This document shows positions 31,097-41,469 of a stretch of 64,000 bases of DNA, one piece after another. The notes below the pieces were generated by a model, which was not told where the DNA came from, did not search any database, and saw only the letters and a list, made by a program, of their open reading frames with translations. The first letter of the stretch is position 1; each line of letters opens with the position of its first letter. The stretch is from Saposhnikovia divaricata (Eukaryota > Streptophyta > Magnoliopsida > Apiales > Apiaceae), in the NCBI GenBank assembly GCA_036435485.1, contig CM071598.1:195465148-195529147 (forward strand), read 5' to 3'. The position numbers were made by a program, and so were the translations under genes.

Positions 31097-33552
31097 TTGG
31101 TATTTCGTTGAGATGTCATTTTTAGTTACCATATTATCATTGTCCCGCTGTACACTTTTTAGAAGAAATAGGTTGACCATGGAACAAACATTTTAAGATT
31201 TTTTTTAATTTGCTTGTTTTTTATTAAAACCTTTAAAGAAAAGGTGAAAAGAAAAACATGTTCACTTTTTTATTATGTAAATAAAAAAATATTTAGAAAA
31301 CGATATTTTATCCCATTTCTAAAATTATAACTAAAATTAAGATCATAGAAAATTTAATTTTTTAATATGTCTTTTATCGTTTATCAAATTTATGTCAACA
31401 TTATAAATTTAAATCTTAAAATATATGTGAATTAATCAAACTTATTACATAACTTTAATTTTAAATCTTAAGGTATATGTAAATATTAGCCAAAAAATGA
31501 ACAAAAAAAATCCCTAATGTGTTTCACTATCACTAAATTTTATCTCTAAAATTAGTGTTAATGTCTTATTTATTGTTCATTTAGTGGATTCTTGACATTG
31601 ATTTTCCTTCCATGGCCTTGTAATAACAGATTTAAAAAAAAAAAAAAAAAATCCAAGTCTGATAAAAGATTTGAAGGTCATGGAAGCGTATTTCTAGCCC
31701 ATTTTGTACGGTAGTTATTAAATTGCTTTATATTTGAAAAGACAGGTTTACAGAGAAGATCATAAAACTCCGGCTTCAACTAGCTCTCAAAGATCCATCA
31801 TCATCATCTTTCTCCTTTCTCAAAGTCTTGGTCTTCCCTGTTTACATCACCTTTCCATTATCTAAGTCTTGGTCTTCCCTGTTTACATCACCTTTCCATT
31901 CTCAAAGTCTTGGTGTTCGTCTTATCCTGCATGCAGATGACAGAGAAGACAGTGAGTGATGACCCCTCAGCATGGGCTGTTTTGAAACAAGCAAATCATA
32001 CAGGGCCACATGTAATAACCAAACACCCATTAATTAGCGGCTATATCTTTGATTACACCCCTTAATTAGCGGCTATATCTTTGATTTGGAGTCACGATTC
32101 TCAACTTTCAACTGCCGTGTTAGCTCGGAGTTTCCATGTTTAAGATTACCCTCTCTGCACGGGTAATTAGAGAAAGCAAACACATGCCTCTGGAATTGTT
32201 AAATATTCATTGTGCATTTACAAGTACGGTTGAATTCCAATCAAAACTTTCCAAACTTACTAATTTGTTATAATTTCCGTTAAATATTATTTATTAAAAA
32301 TAATAATTTACTAATTTGTTATAATTTCCGTTAAATATTCATTGTGCATTTACTATTGTTTTGAAGTTCCATATATCCAAGGCAAACTGTGGGAGGAAAT
32401 CAGGAAAATGAACTAAATCTGTAACTGTTTCGTTTTTGTCAAGAGTCTCATGCTCCACGCTATTGTTTCAAAGTTCCGTAATTCCATCTATCGCAGACTG
32501 GGAGGAAATCAGGAAAATTAAGTACCACTGTAATTATTTCATTTTGGCCCAGAGTCTCCACTAGCCTCTCTAATTCACTAAAAAAAAACATGATAATTTG
32601 ACCATCTTTTGCTAACTGCCTATTTTTTAAGTAGAAATAAAATATAGGGGTTCGCAATTAGAAGAAAAATAATGTATGTAAGATCTTTGCATTTGCTTTG
32701 TTTATTCTTAGTTATTTGGTAACCATTAGTAAAATACGATGAAAGGTACAAGCAGCAAATCTTCCGAAAAAATCCATTATTGGATGCAGTTGAGTATTCA
32801 AAGATTGCACCAACCGTTATTTCCACAATTATACTTATCAAGAGGAAAAGCTTTTGCCCAGTTGGTGCTTGGAAGAGACAACAGTATAGTTTTTGCTTGA
32901 CTTGAGTGAAAATTTATACACTGCCAGATTATCGATTTGAACATTCCAGTAAGTCCTGGAGCCCTATACTCACCAATTTACACCAGTCGGATAGTAGCTC
33001 TTCATTTTCATGCTCACAGAACCACATGTCAATCCTTCAACGGGTCAACATATTTTTCTACAGCACACCAAAAGGGATGATTTAGGTCAGAGTTGCAGTG
33101 CGTGCACTGATCTTTACTGAAAACACAAATGAATTGAGGCATAAAAAAGAGCAACTATTGGCATTTTAACGAAGGAGGACGAGCAGAAGCATGTATACAA
33201 ATTATTGGCATAAACAGTAGAAAAGATTTCATGTAGTGAGAAGCAAAAGATAAACTCTGATTTGAGACATAAAAAAGAGCAATTTTATGCATTCATCGAT
33301 CTTCTTTTACTGCCTTTTGCTCTATGTGGACATGAAGTATAATGTAGATAATTCTAAAAGAGTTCAGAGAAAGATTGAACAAGTACAAACATGATAAACA
33401 CTTCTTGTTTTTTGGATATTCCAGAGTAGCATTTTCTTCAAAAAAGAGATCAAACTTCAGAGAAACATACATGTGGGATATATATCGTTTAGTAAAAGAA
33501 ATAGTACCTGGAATGGACTGTCTAATTAAGCAGTTTTGCTGCCTATTACTAA
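31097..33552. other. RLP upstream region with short duplications
   Basis: No gene recognised. Short local duplications are frequent: a 46-bp tandem unit containing 'gtcttggtcttccctgttta' (about 31822-31915), a repeat of 'attagcggctatatctttga' (32034-32095), 'ctaatttgttataatttccg' (32260-32335), and an approximately 80-bp repeat with 'gggaggaaatcaggaaaat' (32350-32440 and 32460-32560). 'Aaaaaagagca' repeats lie at 33145 and 33270. An A run sits at 31631. Confidence 0.55.
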
Positions 33553-33835
33553 TTACATCTTCTTCCACAGGTCATATTCAGGATAGTTTACTGAAGAACT
33601 TCTTCTAGTAGAATTCTGAACAGGCCTGTTAGCGCCAACCGCTCTTGACCATTGTCCAGTAGTTGGTTGGCCACCAGCAAAGCTCCCACTGAAAAGCTGG
33701 TCTGTAGCTCCGAAAAAACTGCCAGATGTTATGTTTGTAGTTTGAGAACGAATGGAAGGCCCTGGCTGCTGCTGCTGCTGCTGCTGCTGCATCAGAGTGT
33801 TAGAATATCCACCACGGAATATACTTCCTGACCAT
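33553..33835 (-). pseudogene. Gln-rich C-terminal exon, unidentified
   Basis: The minus-strand frame reads GSIFRGGYSNTLM, eight Gln, PGPSIRSQTTNITSG, and later RRSSSVNYPEYDLWKKM before the stop. The residues before the Gln run also look coding, so the ATG at 33792 is probably internal. I do not recognise the protein. The (CAG)n run encodes the Gln tract. It looks like the last exon of a larger gene whose remainder is not present nearby. Confidence 0.4.
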
Positions 33836-33892
33836 TGATTGGTCTCTAGTTGGCCCGTGTGCCTCGTCGGTGGTATTCACACTTTTCTCATA

Positions 33893-34090
33893 GTTGATGT
33901 TCCCTGTCAGGCCTTTTTTGTGCTTCACCAACATACCACTTAATTCTATCAATTATCTTTCCATTAAGAGATTTAATGGAATTAGCAGCAGAATCAGCAT
34001 TATAGAAGTTGACAAACCCAAAGCACTTAGACTTCCCATCACCTTCCCTCATCACACCACAGCACTAATTATTATTCCAAATTCACAAAC
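33893..34090 (-). pseudogene. PABP RRM3-like fragment
   Basis: The minus strand reads FGIIISAVV, a one-base frame change, then VMREGDGKSKCFGFVNF, NADSAANSIKSLNGK and WYVGEAQKRPDRE followed by a stop. KSKCFGFVNF (RNP1) with the downstream WYVG.AQK signature is typical of the third RRM of plant poly(A)-binding proteins. Only one exon remains. It lies in the same orientation as, and 10 kb from, the RRM4 fragment at 23314-23575. Confidence 0.78.
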
Positions 34091-35068
34091 TTTCTGGTTT
34101 AGTTACCAGAAATTTAGTTACCTTAATAAATTTAGGACTCCCCCAACCTGCACTACACTAATGAACATAATAACTGCCAACACAAGATGTCAATCAAACA
34201 ACTTCAACACAGTTGCCTGCTCAAGTAAATCTTTCACCACAGGTGCCGCAAAAAGACCCAATAACAAGATAAAATCTAAGCTACAAACAGAAGAACCATA
34301 AGCTACATTTTGCACGTTCAATAATAGGTGCCATGATATGCTTGCGGGGCAACCGTAGCAGCAGGTTGCGGTCCTGGAGCCAAAGTAGCTGGTGTAGCTG
34401 CTTGCACATAAGTCTGCTGGGGATAAGCCTGCTAAGAGACAAGAGACATGATACATTACTAGAGACCAAAGAAGAAAGCTTTACTAAACAGGATTATAAG
34501 TTAATGAAAATGGAGGAGTGTGCCATTTATCTTTAAAATGGTGTATGTATAGACCACTTTGACTTCTGAGTCTCAAAAATTCATGCACATATGTCAATAC
34601 ATAGTTGCAGCAAAATTAGTTACCTGAATTGTATATGCAGGAGGATAGGCACCATAGAAGCAGCAGCTTCGGGAACTGATGTTTGTACTTGCGGCTGGGC
34701 ATACGCATTTCCATATGCACCATATGCAGCCTACAGATTCATAACACATCATGGCATGTTGTCAAATCAAGAATAATAAAAGGTTTAAGAAGATGCACTT
34801 AGTTCCAGACTTTTACAGAACGATAGTGTAATTCAAATCTGTTCATAAAACAGATTTAAAAAACAGAACCGCTAAAATTATATTACTCTTTGCTTCTGCT
34901 ATCTCGTTTATATTTAAGCTTAGCAATTAACGAACAACATCCAAAAAATGAAACAAATTTCGCAGTTCAAGAGAATTAAGACACTGATCAAAGTCACAAA
35001 CTGACTGCATTTACCTGCTGTTGGGTATAGGCAGGGGTGGTCCAGTTCTGTGCTTGGGCTTGCGTAGC

Positions 35069-35374
35069 TAAGAAAACACAAGAGATAATATATTTGTATA
35101 TTGAGGTAAACAATGTAACTGAGACTTCTATTACAAGACCCACAGATCATAGCTAGATAGGTGCACTTATATAGCTGTGCAAAACAGATTCTGCATGGGT
35201 TGTTCAGATCGTATTATCACTACAAGCATGGGTTACCATCATGCTACCACTACTACAATGCATGTGCTCTACCACTACTACAATACATGTGCTCTACCAC
35301 TACTACTATACACATGGAACTACTACTGCTATACATGCTGTACATGTGCTTGTCAAGATACGCATGGCTTATTA
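35069..35374 (-). repeat. 3' LTR of copia B
   Basis: 306 bp, with short internal tandem copies of 'accactactacaatacatgtgct'-like units (about 35245-35330). The polypurine tract TTGAGGGGAGA (35385-35375, minus strand) adjoins it. Confidence 0.92.
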
Positions 35375-37210
35375 TCTCCCCTCAAGTGCGGCAATGTGTC
35401 AACAATGCCAAGCTTGCTGAACTGACGAAGAAAAACAGCCTTAGGCAAGGGCTTAGTAAGTAGGTCAGCGACTTGATCGATGGATGGAATGTGAGAAACG
35501 TCGAGGCATTTGCTTTGAACTTGTTCTCTAACAAAATGAAAGTCAAGCGCAATGTGCATCATACGGCTATGAAAAACTGGATTGTGGCAAAGATATGTAG
35601 TGCCTAAATTGTCACAGAAAACGCGAGGAGCAGCACTAAGGGGGCGTTTCAGCTCAAGCAACAAATTAGAGACCCAATTCGCCTCAGCCACAGCACGGTA
35701 CTCGGCTTCAGTAGAGGAGCGGGCAACTGTCCGCTGTTTCTTGGAAGACCAGCTGACAGGAGAGGCACCATAATAAAGCACAAAACCAGTTGTAGAAGTC
35801 CTATCAACCAGATTACCAGCCCAATCAGAATCTGAATATACTCGGAGACGTGGATCAGGTTGACTACTTAAGATATCTTAACAAATGTTTGACAGCGAGC
35901 CAATGGGGATGCTGAGGATGATGTAGAAACTGAGCCAATTTGTTTACAACAAAGGCAATGTCTGGACGAGTAAAGGAAAGATACTGAAGTTTACCAATGA
36001 CCCTTCGATACTCAGTGATATTGACAGCGGAAACATTTGGATCAATAGTTAGAGAAAGAGAAGAACTCATAGGTGTGGTCATGCCATTACTCTCGTGCAT
36101 ATTATGCTCAACTAACAAATCATAAATATATTTTCGTTGAGATAGAATAAAGCCAGCAGAGGAGCGATATACTTCAACACCCAAAAAATAATGGATATGT
36201 CCAAGATCTTTTAAAGAGAACCGAGTGGATAGCGTCTGAATAATATTTTTGAGAAGAAAATCTGTGCCAGTGACGAGTATATCATCAACGTAAACAAGAA
36301 CATATGCAGTTGCACCGCTCTGATTTAAAATGAATAGCGAACTATCAGATTCGGATTTATAAAAACCCATCGTAAGCAAGTACGATTTGAGTGTAGTATG
36401 CCAGGAACGAGACGCTTGTCGCAGACCATAAATGGGTTTACGAAGTCGACAAACATAGTTAGGATGTGTGGAACTGACAAAGCCTGGAGGTTGCCGCATA
36501 TAGACCTCTTCGTCAAGCTCTCCTTGAAGAAACGCATTGTTTATATCCAGTTGGCGTACAGACCAACGATTTTGAACAGCAATGGATAGAACCAACCTGA
36601 CCGTAGTTGGTTTAACAACGGGACTAAAGGTCTCATGGAAGTCAATACCTGGGCGTTGTGTGAAACCCTTGGCAACAAGACGTGCCTTGTAGCGTTCAAC
36701 TGAACCATCAGAATGTTGCTTGACCTTAAAAACCCAACGACATTTAACGACATTATGCGCAGCACTAGGTGGAGCGAGAACCCAAGTGTTGTTTTGCAAC
36801 AATGCGTTATATTTTGTTTGCATAGCGTCACGCCAATGTGGTGATTGTTGTGCTTGTTTGAAAGAAACAGGCGTGGTAATGGCCAGAGGTGTAGCTGAGA
36901 AACCATAGAACTTGTTAGGTTTAAAGATATTATTTTGGGCTCTTGTTACTGGGCGAGGTGCTTCCTCAGAAGAGGCAGAGTCCTGATGTTCAACAAAGTC
37001 AGTTTCAGGTTCGGTGCGAGTTGCTGCATCAGAAGCTTGACTACTTGTGGTGTGTAATGATGGTTCAGTCTGAGTTGCGGAGGCTGTTGGCAGGAGTTCA
37101 TATGATTGTTGCATATCTGTGGTGGACAATGGTCGAGGGAGGAGAACTGGAGATGGAAAAGAGACAGGAGGAGAGGATGGCTTGGGCAAGGGAGTGTTGG
37201 AAACAGACTA
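35375..37210 (-). pseudogene. Copia B pol: RT and RNase H
   Basis: Same frame as the upstream pol segment after a TAG at about 37210. RT motifs on the minus strand: CRWVFKVKQ, YKARLVAKGFTQRPG, DFHETFSPVVK, LDINNAFLQGEL, GLRQASRSW and the catalytic YVDDILVTG; then FTRPDIAFVVNKLAQFL. A frameshift near 35870 separates the RNase H part with VSWSSKKQRTVARSSTEAEY, HIALDFHFVREQV and ADLLTKPLP. One stop and one shift make the polyprotein defective, but the catalytic residues remain. Confidence 0.9.
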
Positions 37211-38668
37211 TACCGAGGGTTCTTGAAGAGGAACCCAATCAATGTTCGTTGCGGACGACTGAATGTGAGAAAACATGTCCTTGAAAGGAAATTTATCTTC
37301 CAAGAAAATGACATCTCGAGAGAGATATAATTTGGAGGATTTGGGATCATAGCATTGATGAGAATGGTATTTTACCGAGAAACCAAGATATATGCATGGT
37401 GTAGACCGTGGTTGAAGCTTGTCAGAGGCATATGGCCTAAGCCATGGATAACACAAACAACCGAATACCCGTAATTTTGTATAGTCAGGTGCACATTGAA
37501 AAAGAGATTCATACGGGGAACAATGTGGATTGTCTTGTGTTGGAAGACGATTGATGAGATACGCAGCATGGGAACAAGCAAATGACCAAAAGTTGGAAGG
37601 TAAGGATGCTTCATATAAAAGTGTTCTAGCAGTTTCAATAATTTGTCGATGACGACGTTCTGCCATAGCCACTCTTTGTGGTGGGTATGGTGGAGAGATT
37701 AAATGTTCTATCCCTTGAGAAGCGAGGTAGGAAGCCATGCCCTGAAATTCTCCACCATCATCGGTGTAGAAGGAAAGTATTTTGGTATGAAAATGCTTTT
37801 CAACTAGAGTTTGATATTGCTGAAAAAGGGATAAAACTTCATTTTTGTGTTTAAGTGTATACAACCACATGTATTTGGTATAGTGATCCACAAAGATGAC
37901 ATAATAAAGTTTTTTGTCAATAGATAAAACAGGGGAGGGACCCCAAAGATCACTGTAGACAACTTGTAATGCGCTGCGAGTTTGAATGGAATTATTGGAA
38001 AAAGACAAGCGATGACTTTTATTGCAGCAACAAGCATTACATGAAAAATTGTTTGTGCTACAATAAGGTAAAGAAAAATCACGCAACACTGTTTTGAGTG
38101 TCCTAACATTCGGATGACCAAGACGCTGATGCCAGCGGAACAAGGAGATGGAAGTAGCAACATGATTCAGAGTAGGTGTTTTGATTTGAAGATTTGTGAT
38201 TGGAGGTGAAGACCATTCGTAGAGTCCAGACTTATGCAGGCCTCCCGCCAACACTGCTCCCGTACTCAGATCCTTTACACAAAAATAAGATGGGAAAAAT
38301 TCAATCGAGTTTTGGTTATCACAACAAAATTTAGAAACCGAAAGTAAATTCTGTTTTATAGTAGGAGCACATAAAGTATTAGATAATAAAAATTTAGCCT
38401 TGGCACTATTGATTTCAACTATGCCAATCTGAGAAATTGGGACCATATTACCATTACCCATAGCAATCTCCTCCGGGCCAGTATAAGCTTGAACTTCAGA
38501 AAAGTTGTTTGTGTTTGAGGTGATGTGGTGTGACGCTGCTGAATCAACAATCCAAGGTGCTCCTGGGTGTTGAGAACGACTTGTAAAATGTGCCTTTGCT
38601 TCCATGTGATTATGTGACTGTGACCGACATACCTTGGCAACATGACCTGGTTTGTGAAAAATTGACAA
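37211..38668 (-). pseudogene. Copia B pol: protease and integrase
   Basis: Begins in the zinc knuckle (KPGHVAKVC), then protease active site WIVDSAASHH, gag-pre-integrase with WHQRLGHPNVRTL and CNAC, and the integrase core with YSDLWGPSP, FVDHYTKYMWLY, YTDDGGEF and ERRHRQIIETARTLL (Asp, Asp, Glu triad visible). The frame is offset from gag by a shift inside the zinc knuckle near 38640. Confidence 0.9.
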
Positions 38669-39585
38669 CGAGGACGATTATCTGTCTTGTATCCGTCTCC
38701 ATGAGGCATGAAAAATTGAGATGATGAGGTTTGTGGCCGCCAATTGGTGTTCGCATTACGTGTCTGATTATTACGCCAGTGAGGACCTTGGTGCCCAGAT
38801 TGTTGATAGCGCCTCTGATTGTTTCTAAAGTTTCCAGAATAGCCAGTACGATGTGCCATAGCAGCAGTAATGTGAGAGGCTTGTGTTTGGGACTCTTTTT
38901 GTTTAATAGCCAGTTCTTCATGAAGAAGTAATCCGGATAGTTCTTCCCAGGAAATTGGAGATTCTCTAGCCCTTACAGAGGATGAAATCATGTTAAATTC
39001 AGGTCCTAAGCCATTTAACACTTTCACAACCAGCTCTGCAATCAAAAGAGATGAACCAGCTATAGCTAATTCATTAGAGATAGTGCGTATTTCTTGCAAA
39101 TATTTTGCAACAGTTTTTGAATCTTTGGTTAAACGAAGAAGGTGATCTCGGAGACTAAAAATTCTAGTCTGAGACTTGTTAGCATATGCAGTATGTAGGG
39201 AGTTCCAAGCTGCATGAGAAGAGGTCGCAGTAGCAACCATGGATGCAAGCGTTGGTTCAACAGAGGCAAGTAAAGCCGTCTGAATAAGTTTGTCTTGTCT
39301 AAGCCATAGGTGGTGAGCAGGATTAAGGATTTCCTTGTTATTCTCCTTTGTGTGAGTTGGTGGTGGTGGGAAAGAACCATCAAGATGACCAAGTAGGTCA
39401 TGACCAAAGAGTAATAGCTCAAACTGAGCCTTCCATGTTGTGAAGTTTAGACTTCCTGTGAGTTTAATGGGTAGTTGGGCAGTAGGATTGAACTGAGTAA
39501 GGGTACTTGTTGGTGTACCTGTTGGTGTGGTCATTGTGTTTGAGATTGGTGTGGCTATTATGTTTGAGGTGTTTGATTCAGCCAT
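38640..39585 (-). CDS. Copia B gag
   Basis: Starts at ATG 39585. The N-terminus is Thr/Ser-rich, then LTGSLNFTTWKAQFELLLFG and 'LLRLTKDSKTVAKYLQEI', typical of the copia gag UBN2-type domain, followed by an Asn/Gln/Arg-rich stretch and the first cysteine of the zinc knuckle (RPRCQF). The knuckle is completed in the next frame. Loss or gain of one base, or a programmed shift, could explain this; a mutation is more likely since related elements use one frame. Confidence 0.85.
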
Positions 39586-39671
39586 TGATGTGTGTGGAGT
39601 ATTTAGAGAAGTTGTGATAGATATATGTATGTGGCTGGATTGCAGGATCTTGGTTCGTTAGAACAAATATG

Positions 39672-39683
39672 GCTCTGATACCA
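39672..39683 (-). promoter_or_regulatory. Copia B primer-binding site
   Basis: TGGTATCAGAGC on the minus strand, complementary to the 3' end of initiator methionine tRNA, with no spacer after the LTR. Confidence 0.9.
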
Positions 39684-39989
39684 TAAGAAAACACAAGAGA
39701 TAATATATTTGTATATTGAGGTAAACAATGTAACTGAGACTTCTATTACAAGACCCACAGATCATAGCTAGATAGGTGTACTTATATAGCTGTGCAAAGC
39801 AGATTCTGCATGGGTTGTTCAGATCGCATTATCACTACAAGCATGGGTTACCATCATGCTACCACTACTACAATACATGTGCTCTACCACTACTACAATA
39901 CATGTGCTCTACCACTACTACTATACACATGGAACTACTACTGCTATACATGCTGTACATGTGCTTGTCAAGATACGCATGGCTTATTA
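39684..39989 (-). repeat. 5' LTR of copia B
   Basis: Partner of 35069-35374, same length. Confidence 0.92.
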
Positions 39990-40245
39990 GCGTAGCTTGA
40001 GGCCATGCTTGAGGTTGTGCACCATAACCTGCTGGACATTGTTTTTGTGTACTTTGATAGGCACCTATCACTGACGGGGAGGATGCACAAACACCAGATT
40101 TTGCTAGCTTCGTTTTCTCAGATTGCAGAATGTCATCTGCATGACGTTTTTTCGACTCTGATGTGTTCTTCTGCACTAAAAAGAGTTTGGCATGCCTATC
40201 TTCCGCCTTCTTAACAGATTGAGCATCCCCAAAGTTATCTAGAAA

Positions 40246-41469
40246 CTGCAAAAGCCCACAGTGGGTAAAATAGTAAAAAACAAAAACAAAAGTCGATTGC
40301 TCAAGCAAGAATTTTAGGGAGTTCTTGGAGTGGAGGAGATTGTTAAAGTTAAGGAAGAATGTGCTGAGAATGTATCACTGTGTGTCAAGGCACACAACAA
40401 AATTATCGAAGAAAACGTTGTAAATGAAGGAGGGTTAAATTTAGAGAGTGTGAGTTCGAGTGTTGGGACTAATGAGGCCGTGAGAAAGGAAACAGAGTGG
40501 AAAAGAAAGGCACCCTGTAAGTTACTAAAGCAGCATGATGTGATGGAAGAAGAAGAAGAAAGGATAGACTCACTTTGGGAGATCTATGCGCTTTTGGACA
40601 TGTATCAGTCTGATTCTACGACTAAGTCTCCACAAAAAGCTGCTGTTGTCTTCGAAAAGAAGAACAAAAGGACTCGTATACTTGATTACTATGGCAATGA
40701 AGATGATGATGTACAAATGAAAACTGGACATCCTGGTTGTTTACCCTTTAAGTTTTGTGCAAGGAAGATAAATTTAAGAATGGGAAGGGCTCAAATTCTC
40801 AAAATTACCAAGGCCCTCAAAGGGATTGATTTGTTGCCATTGCAGTTTGCACCATGTAATGAAGAGGCGTTCATGGCAGAAGAAACAGATTTTGATATAG
40901 TTGCCTTATCTTATTTACATTGTCCCTTTCCTTTGTATATAATTTCTTGTAATTATAGTAAATAGAAACCCATTAAAATTCTTCATATGCTTGAGCAAAA
41001 TGTAATAGAAACCCATTAAAATTCTTCAATGTAATAGGACAAAATGTAATTATGAAGCATGATTATGTTAAACGAAACTGGATTCTACTAACAAAATATT
41101 TACTCGCTGAATTATCTATTTAAGAGTACTTAATGTCAACAGTTCTTTCTTTGAAAGCATGGAGCATTTTATTTATAAACTATTTCTGGTGACAAAGGAA
41201 CATTTACTTCTCTTCCAGCCTTTTTTTATATAAACAGCAAGGACATAATTGTGGTTATGCGAGGTCCTCTACATACTAGGTCATTTTAACTATTGGTAAA
41301 AAAGCATCTAATAGGAAAATACTTGTCGGGAGATGTCTGTATGGAATGGACATAAGTACTCCCTAAGATATGCCAAATCGTGTGAAGGCATAAGTAATAA
41401 GAGGAAGGCATGCAGCAGTTATATCAAGAACTTCCTGCAGTTCTAATAGGCAAATCAGTTTGAGGCACA
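40246..41469 (+). other. Unidentified ORF region
   Basis: Holds one stop-free plus-strand frame, 40330-40965 (210 codons). Its first ATG is only at 40543; the upstream 71 codons look coding, but the frame is preceded by TAG, so an earlier exon may be missing. The residues are Glu/Lys-rich at first (…VMEEEEERIDSLWEIYALLD), then 'GHPGCLPFKFCARKINLRMG' and 'ILKITKALKGIDLLPLQF'. I suspect a plant-specific uncharacterised family but cannot name it. 40965-41060 contains a short direct repeat ('tagaaacccattaaaattct'). Confidence 0.4.

Larger units (their letters stand above)
35069..39989 (-). mobile_element. Ty1/copia retrotransposon B, full length
   Basis: Two 306-bp LTRs differ at only about four positions by eye, so it is a relatively recent insertion. 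GCGTAGC flanks both ends (35062-35068 and 39990-39996); copia normally duplicates 5 bp, so two bases may match by chance. The LTRs start TAATAAG and end CTTA on the coding strand instead of TG..CA. The primer site TGGTATCAGAGC (initiator Met tRNA type) directly abuts the 5' LTR. Order is gag, protease, integrase, RT, RNase H. It interrupts an exon of the PRP39-like fragment. Confidence 0.93.
34318..40245 (-). pseudogene. Probable PRP39-like 3' end, split by copia B
   Basis: Minus-strand exons: 40245-39990 joined to 35068-35015 (one exon, interrupted by copia B), 34730-34624 and 34428-34318 ending at TGA. The first reads FLDNFGDAQSVKKAEDRHAK, a HAT-repeat-like helix, then SESKKRHADDILQSEK; later exons are Ala/Gln/Tyr/Pro-rich (GYGAQPQAWPQAT, NWTTPAY, AAYGAYGNAYAQPQ, QAYPQQTYVQ) and end HGTYY. 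This fits the C-terminus of plant pre-mRNA-processing factor 39, a U1 snRNP component, but I am working from memory and another HAT-repeat protein is possible. Splice sites are intact. Exon 34730-34624 has a one-base frameshift, and the N-terminal HAT repeats are missing, so it was a fragment even before the copia insertion. Confidence 0.55.

Noticed and set aside
35161..35463. Tyr/His/Cys-rich ORFs in copia B LTRs
   Set aside because: They read through short tandem repeats in the LTR and recur identically in both LTRs.
36943..37284. Plus-strand ORFs across copia B
   Set aside because: Antisense shadows of the pol frame.
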